Source: Dioszegia crocea (lineage: Eukaryota; Basidiomycota; Tremellomycetes; Tremellales; Bulleribasidiaceae). From it: 64,000 nucleotides of DNA. The translations under genes and the position numbers were made by a program. The stretch covers positions 124,001-188,000 of the forward strand of contig BCKK01000008.1 in the NCBI GenBank assembly GCA_001600615.1. The letters run 5' to 3'. The stretch's first letter is position 1. Each line of letters starts with the position of its first letter. Below are positions 58,336 to 64,000 of the stretch, piece after piece. A model generated the notes under the pieces. The model was given only the letters and a program-made list of their open reading frames with translations, was not told the DNA's origin and made no database searches.

Positions 58336-59789
58336 ATGCCGCTACGAAAGGCGTCCGAAACTCAGCGAGGGAAGATATCACTGGAGCGCGCTCCTGCGGG
58401 CCATCAGGTAAGTATTCCCATCGACGACTATCCATGATTTGCTCAGACCGGCCCACACCGACTTACCCTAACTGTAATCCACCGGACTTCCGCTTAGTCT
58501 GTTCCGGCCGCCTGCGTTCCCAACTCAGCAGAGATCAGCTACACAAATTACATTCAGTAGCTGACCCCATATAGGCTTCTTCTTCAGGCCGAGCCGAAAC
58601 GAAGACCCCCTCCATCAATATCGCCGCCTATCCCCACATACTCTCCCACATACTCGACAACGCGTCACGTCCTACCCTATCCACCCTCTTACGATGCTCT
58701 AAATCCACACTCAGATCCGTCGCACCCTACATCTATCGAAACCTACGTATCACCTCTCAGCAGCTCGCGGGGATGCTCGAGATCGGTTGGGCGCCTTCGG
58801 TTCGGGGATCCAAGTCTGGGCTATCCTGGGGCTCTTTTAGCCCTTTCGCTAAGGAGTGTCTACAACTCGTCGATACCCTCCACTTGCTGAACTACGATCC
58901 GAAAATCCGATACGAGAAGGTACCCCGGGGACTCTTCTCCAACAACAGAACCATCATCCTTTACCCGAATGACGATCACTACATTTCCGCTACCTTCCTT
59001 GATCTTTGTTTGCCAACGACTCTATCCTCCCTCGGCGCATCTCACCTCTATGTCCGCTTATCCGAATTGGCGACCTACCAGAAGCCTAGGTCCGTGACAC
59101 AATGGTTGCTTAGCGTCACCAATGCTTTACCCCGGAATATCGCAAGCGTGACGTTCCTCTTCCCTTTCGCTTGTCGACTCCCACGCGCACCGCTCTGCAG
59201 CTTCGCAGTGGGACTTTCCAGGGCGTGCGATACGACTGTCGTACTGCTCCCCTGGCGGCATGAGAGCCAGGATAGGTGCCATCAAGAGTCTATGCTTGAA
59301 CGGTGGTCGACCCCGCCACAAATTTCTCACTCGTTGCCGGAGTCGGATGCGATCGTCCCTCACAGCACTTACGTTGGCTCGGAGTACGTCGGACCATGGT
59401 CGAACACGTCTACAATCTTGGGACAGCCAGACCCGTCAGCCCCATCTTATAGCTTCGCCAAGTTTCGAACTTGGCTGGACGCCCTGCCGCCCGATACGGT
59501 GTTCGACCAGTCGGAGTATGAGGCTCTCATGTTCGCGGACATGAGACTGATCCAAGAGCTGGGCGTGAACGAGTTGAAACATATGGAGCAGGAGTTGGAT
59601 GTAAGTCTTCACGTTGGCTTAAAGCATCTGCTGAGTACGCGCTGACGCTCTTAGCGTCGATGTGCCGAGGGAGCGGACCCCAAATCGCCGGAAATAATCA
59701 GGCTGAGGGAGCAACTCGCCGGTGCGAGAGGGCTGCTAGTAGAGGGTGAAGCACTATGGGCTTCGTGTATGGCGTCTCGTGGGGATTAG
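58336..59789 (+). CDS. F-box-like family member L
   Basis: Exons 58336-58407, 58575-59600 and 59655-59789 encode 410 residues. Exon 1 is MPLRKASETQRGKISLERAP, basic. The central exon has YPHILSHILDNASRPTLSTLLRCSK, GWAPSVRGSKSGLSWGSFSP, LYVRLSELATYQ, FLFPFACRLPRAP, VVLLPWRHESQD, GSEYVGPWSN and DTVFDQSEYEALM. The last exon is helical (IIRLREQLAGARGLLVEGEAL). No lesions. L, M and N form a tight subgroup with the shared signature SGLxWxSFSPFA, and are adjacent, so recent tandem duplication is likely. Confidence 0.82.
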
Positions 59790-60345
59790 CTACCTGGTGC
59801 GTGCCTTAGGATGGAGCTGTCTTGAAGGCGGAGAGACTTGCGCTTGGCAAGCCAAATTTCGACCGGGAGCTCGTGGCTGCGATCGGTGACTCGCCTCAGA
59901 GGCTCGCGCTCTGAGCTACCAGATCCTCAGGTTCGAAGGACAGAGCCGAAGTTAGGCTCTTTGGTAATATATTGCATGGTATGTACAATATGCACCCTCT
60001 GCTTTCCCAGTCTGTGCGGAGGCGTTGGTCTCATTCATCAGAACCGGTGCTTGTGTGCTCTCGCCATCGGACGCGTCATGCCGGCATCTCCGCATTCCTC
60101 GCCGCCACCCAAAGGCTCGCACCGCTTGGACGCCTCTTGACTCCACCTCTCATTCGACTGGAAAGAGAGCCACTCTATACGACGGTATCACTGCGCCCTG
60201 AGATCACGATTGGACCGGCGGAAATCAAGAAGCGTATGTTCTCGTTACTTTGCTCGAAGTCAAACGCGATGGTCTGATAATTTAGACTCATTCGGAAGCC
60301 GAATTCTAACAAGCTACCTCAGCTACAGCCGTTCCCGCACCCAAT
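59790..60345. other. Intergenic spacer, members L and M
   Basis: About 560 bases, no supported gene. A T-loop-like string near 59931 was examined and is not part of a tRNA. Confidence 0.35.
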
Positions 60346-61815
60346 ATGGCGCAAAAGAAGGATAAGACGATCAAGGGAGGTGGAGCAAAGGCTAAGGATG
60401 CACTCATAGGTGATTTAGTAAGTGAGATTGCGGTAATTCTCAAATCTCGCACCCCTTTCAGCTCCTCAATCGTCAACTCTAGCTGCCTTACAATCTACCC
60501 TTCGATGCTTGATTCGAAGCTTCTGATCGTTGATACGATTCCCCAAGTTCGGTTCCCCGCTGACCATGTTCTAGGCATCTGCATCTACTCCGTCCAACCT
60601 CGTCACCCCTTCCATCAACATCGCGGCCTACCCCCACATCCTCTCCAGCATCCTCGACCACTCCTCCTCTACCATCCTCACTACTCTTCTTCGGTGCTCG
60701 AAAGTCATGCTCATGACTGTCGCACCGCGCATCTACCGTAACCTGCGCATCACATCGAAGCAGCTCGCGGAGGTGCTCGTCATCGCTTGGGCGCCGTCAA
60801 AACGAGGATCCAGGTCGGGCCTATGCTGGGAGTCGTTCAGCCCTTTCGCCAAGGAGAGTCTACAAGGGATCCGGACACTCCACCTACTCGACTACGATTC
60901 TACCGTCGAGTATGGCAGGATTCCCCGAGGTCTTTTCAACAGATGTGAGACGGTCGTTCTGTACCCCATCGATGCGATGTATCGAGACGACTACCTTGCA
61001 CTATCCTTCCCTACAACTTTCACTTCCCTCTTCGCGCCCGATATCTACGTTCGGCTCTCGGAATCCGCCGTCCGCCTTAAAAGTAAAGGTCCTCGCATCA
61101 TACGTCTCATGAACCTCCCTCGCACCGTCAAATCGTTAACTTTCCTCATCCCACTCGCCTGCCTGTTGCCATACCCTCCACTATGTGACTTTCGTGGAGG
61201 GTACTGCGACACGACGTTTGTCCTTCTACCTTGGCTGATAGAGGAGGAGGGGCCGGATTTTACATCGTCTCTACTCGACCGGTGGTCTGCTACCCATCAG
61301 CCACTCGCCGCGGGAGATTGCGTTCACACGCGAATCTTTGGCTCCGAGTACTGTGGTATCTCTAACGCCATGCAGCGTACCCTCGGATTCCCACAACGAT
61401 TACCAACTTCCCCGCACAACTCGTTTTCCGAGTGGATTTATCGCGAACTCCGATCTCGTACGGTCTTCCAAGATTCGGAGTTCAACCCAATCATCTCGGC
61501 ACACGGAAAGATCATGGAAAGACTAGGCGATGATCGCTCGGCTGAACTTGAGGGATATATAGAGGTAAGGAATGCCAGCGGCGGATTCTCATAAGTCGAC
61601 GTGTGGTCCGCTGACGCCTGCAGCAACTGCGCGCTGAGGGCACAGACCCTAGGTCCCCTGTAATGATTCAATTGGAGGAGAGGCTGGCGAGGAACAGGTG
61701 GCTGACAGCGGAGGGGAGGTATCGGCGGGCGTGGCGAGGTGCTATCGACGGCGGGGCCAAGGCCGAAGAGCTCAGTTCGTTCGCGGATTTCCTAGCTTCG
61801 GGCAATGTCATGTAG
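60346..61815 (+). CDS. F-box-like family member M
   Basis: Exons 60346-60417, 60575-61564 and 61624-61815 encode 417 residues. Exon 1 is MAQKKDKTIKGGGAKAKDAL, lysine-rich. The central exon has YPHILSSILDHSSSTILTTLLRCSK, WAPSKRGSRSGLCWESFSPF, IYVRLSESAVRL, FLIPLACLLPYPP, FVLLPWLIEEEG, GSEYCGISNA and TVFQDSEFNPI. The last exon is helical and longer than in L (IQLEERLARNRWLTAEGRYR). No lesions. Subgroup with L and N. Confidence 0.82.
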
Positions 61816-62220
61816 CGAAGCAGATGAGGTGGCGGATGAGGGCCTCTATGCAGGTCAGGGAGTAAATGAATGGAAGCAGCGACGATGGTAGTCTATCAGA
61901 CTGTGTATGGTATATACTCGTATTAATTCCAAAGGCCAAAGACCACTCAGCCATCTCGGACCTAATCGATTAATCAGAATTGTCGCCACCCAAATATCAA
62001 ATGTCGCGCCATTGTTCTATCCGCCAAGCACACATCAGCCATAACAAACCCACCTAAAGACCGCTGAGTACAGCCGTACACGCCCTATAGCATAGAAGGT
62101 ACGAGCGTAGCGCGTGTTCCGCGAAATCCGGATTGGCTGACTCTCCGGGAAAGTTGTATCGAATCATACGCGTGAGAGCTCGAGGAGACTACCCAATCCT
62201 CCGCAGTCGTCTATCCTACG
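61816..62220. other. Intergenic spacer, members M and N
   Basis: About 400 bases, no supported gene; promoter of N. Confidence 0.35.
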
Positions 62221-63735
62221 ATGCCTCCCAAAAAGACTAGCAAGGCTGGGAAAAGCAAGTCGCGGGTCCATGTTGCGCTTCCAGAGACCTCTGTAAGTCA
62301 TTCCTGCCGAGCCGGAGTACATGAGAATCTAGGGCCAAGTCTGCGGGGTCTTGCCTGGAAAACTTCCCATTATCGTCTGCCTGGAGCGACCCCCCTAACT
62401 CTCCCTGATCTTGACTACTATCAGACTGCTGGCTATTGGCTGCTGTAGAGATCCCCAGGAGCTGACTTGTCTTAGATTTCTACTCCCGCCAATGATACCA
62501 TCATCAGTCCATCAATCAACATCTCCGCATACCCCCACTTATTCTCCCTGATCCTCGACTACTCGTCCTCGTCCACTCTCACAACCCTCCTGCGATGCTC
62601 CAAAGGCATGTTCATAACTGTCGCGCCCCTCATCTACAAAGACCTGAGGATCACCTCTTTACAACTCGCGGAATTGCTGGAGATCGGATGGGCCCCATCC
62701 AAACCTGGATCTTCGTCCGGTTTATCCTGGACATCCTTCAGTCCCTTCGCCACGGGCTGCCTGCTGTGCGTTCAAGCATTGCACCTCCTCGATTACCACT
62801 GGGACGTGGAGTATCCAGTTATACCCCCAAAGCTATTTCCCTACAACAAATCCATCATCCTTTACCCTACAAAACTCGACGAAGACAGCACATACGTCCT
62901 GAATGGGTGGCTCGAGATGATACTCCCACCCATTTTCACCTCACTTGGCGGTCCGGACCTCTACATCCGCCTGTCAGAGTCGGATGTGCGTACACCGGTC
63001 GCACGGATTTGCGAGTGCCATATCCGGGACCTACCTGAGCAGATTAAGACGGTGACTCTCCTCGTCCCAAAGGCCCGCCATCTGTACAAGTCGCCATCCT
63101 TGAGCTTCGTTAACGGAGATCTCGAGAATTCATGCGATACTGCCGTTGTCTTGCTACCCTGGCACAAGGACGAAAAGGCGAAGGACAGGGATCTGCATGG
63201 ATTCATGCGTAAACGGTGGGCTGCTGCACGCCGGGAGGACCCCTACGCCATACACTGCAAATACAAGAGGGAGTTCATCGGATACGAATATGTCGACTTA
63301 AGTACAGAACACCCCGGTCTCGTGGCCGAGCCTGCTCCAGGTTCCGGCTCCACTCCTCCGTCTTTCACCAAATTCGGAGACTGGCTAGAATCGCTCTGGC
63401 CCGGCACAGTATTCGATGTGGCGGAAGGGAGGTCTCTTGCGTGGGCGGATGTGTGTACACAACAGATAGGAAATTCAGCCCATCTGAAAGAGCTTGGGGA
63501 GATTCTAGACGTGAGTTTAACAGGACATCGTGCAAACACTCACGGTCTTCTCTCGTCAGCCACTGATTCATCGTAGCAATTGTGTGCCAATGGGTACGAC
63601 GCCAAGTCATTCGAGATCATCGATCTGAGAGCACGCATCGCGCATTCAGAAGCTCTTCAGCTTCGCGCTGAAGCAATATTCCGGGACGAAGCGGGGCTGG
63701 TTAGAAGTCGTTTGTTAGCTTCACGGGGGCTTTAG
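62221..63735 (+). CDS. F-box-like family member N
   Basis: Exons 62221-62292, 62476-63510 and 63577-63735 encode 421 residues. Exon 1 is MPPKKTSKAGKSKSRVHVAL, lysine-rich and NLS-like. The central exon has YPHLFSLILDYSSSSTLTTLLRCSK, GWAPSKPGSSSGLSWTSFSP, LYIRLSESDVRT, LLVPKARHLYKSPS, VVLLPWHKDEKA, GYEYVDLSTE (a GxEY variant without the last Gly) and GTVFDVAEGRSLAW. The last exon is helical (IIDLRARIAHSEALQLRAEA). No lesions. Subgroup with L and M. The array may continue beyond the window. Confidence 0.82.
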
Positions 63736-64000
63736 GAGGACCTTCGAATCACCAAGCTTCAGGCTGAAGTGAGTGGTCTGGCCATGACGGGTCCTGCGGT
63801 TTGATTTTGCTCGTCCATAGAATGCATAATAGTCGATCAGTTTGACAGCGGGCGGGACTATGCTGTGGCCTTGGGCTTACACCCACCTCTGAAGCATTTT
63901 CACCATAGCACTGGCAATCACTGGCAGCATCAGCCAGTCGCGCCCAAGCTTGATGCCGGCATCCCCCCTTCGCGTCCAAAAGGCCTTTATTGACAACCCC
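63736..64000. other. Window end, downstream of member N
   Basis: 265 bases with only a minus-strand frame that lacks motifs. No gene is supported. Confidence 0.3.

Larger units (their letters stand above)
29707..63735. repeat. Clustered expansion of an F-box-like gene family (13 members)
   Basis: Thirteen genes or gene remnants share one layout. A first exon of 63-78 nt encodes a polar, often basic peptide. A central exon of 990-1041 nt begins with an F-box-like stretch (pattern YPHILSLIL....STL.tLLRCSKs......lYr.LriT..QL). It continues with LYIRL, an LVPxAcrl.aP segment, LLPW, RW, GxEYxG and a Wxdxl..dTVFsl.E block. C-terminal exons are short and charged, probably helical. Almost all exon borders are in phase 0. 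Minus-arm members end at 40910 and plus-arm members begin at 47559; four unrelated conserved genes lie between. By eye there are subgroups: B, C, E, F and I; A, D, J and K; L, M and N; H alone. Letters are used in the entries below. F-box proteins normally recruit targets to SCF ubiquitin ligases, but that role is inferred here. Confidence 0.85.

Noticed and set aside
59920..59960. T-loop-like GGTTCGAA string
   Set aside because: The flanking bases do not form a T-stem and no acceptor, D or anticodon arms are present.
29707..63735. Transposon as the driver of the F-box-like array
   Set aside because: No reverse transcriptase, transposase, long terminal repeats or terminal inverted repeats were recognised between members. 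Short degenerate elements cannot be excluded by eye.

Overview
The window is nuclear DNA of a filamentous or yeast-like basidiomycete, most likely a tremellomycete. The evidence is intron-dense genes, introns mostly 45-80 nt with GT...AG ends and a recurring CTGAC/GCTGAC branch-point motif 5-20 nt before the acceptor, and proteins of typical fungal type (PalI/SUR7, EDC4, AATF/Bfr2, DUF2015, R3H, SCP2). I could not name the species. Two isolated N characters occur at 2438 and 5461. All gene models below were spliced by eye; exon phases were checked arithmetically.

Left part (1-29.3 kb) is ordinary, mostly single-copy genome: the 3' end of an ABC transporter, a small unknown gene, an R3H-domain protein, an ARF1-type GTPase, a PalI/Rim9-family membrane protein, the mRNA-decapping scaffold EDC4, three paralogous secreted ricin-B-type lectin-fold proteins (one on the minus strand, two on the plus strand) with a shared promoter module, an intronless unknown gene, a GPI-anchored six-hairpin-glycosidase-like protein, a LYR-motif protein and a Bli-3-like flavin-binding-fold protein with a broken duplicate of its 3' end.

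Right part (29.7-63.7 kb) is dominated by a local expansion of one F-box-like gene family: 13 recognisable members. Six lie on the minus strand (29.7-40.9 kb) and seven on the plus strand (47.6-63.7 kb). Between the two arms is a block of conserved housekeeping genes (SCP2-like sterol carrier, DUF2015 protein, AATF/Bfr2, 3-hydroxyacyl-CoA dehydrogenase), and a small secreted-protein gene sits inside the plus arm. Members share a very regular architecture: a 63-78 nt first exon, a large central exon of about 1 kb and one or more short C-terminal exons, with almost all junctions in phase 0. Several copies carry nonsense or frameshift lesions, so the array looks like a birth-and-death family. The conserved middle part, with LLPW, RW, GxEYxG and TVFsxxE motifs, is the least explained and most interesting feature of the window.

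Gene pairs at 5.9-6.4, 28.2-28.5, 43.9-44.3 and 47.4-47.6 kb are divergent and share short intergenic promoters. No tRNA, rRNA, CRISPR array or intact transposon was recognised.
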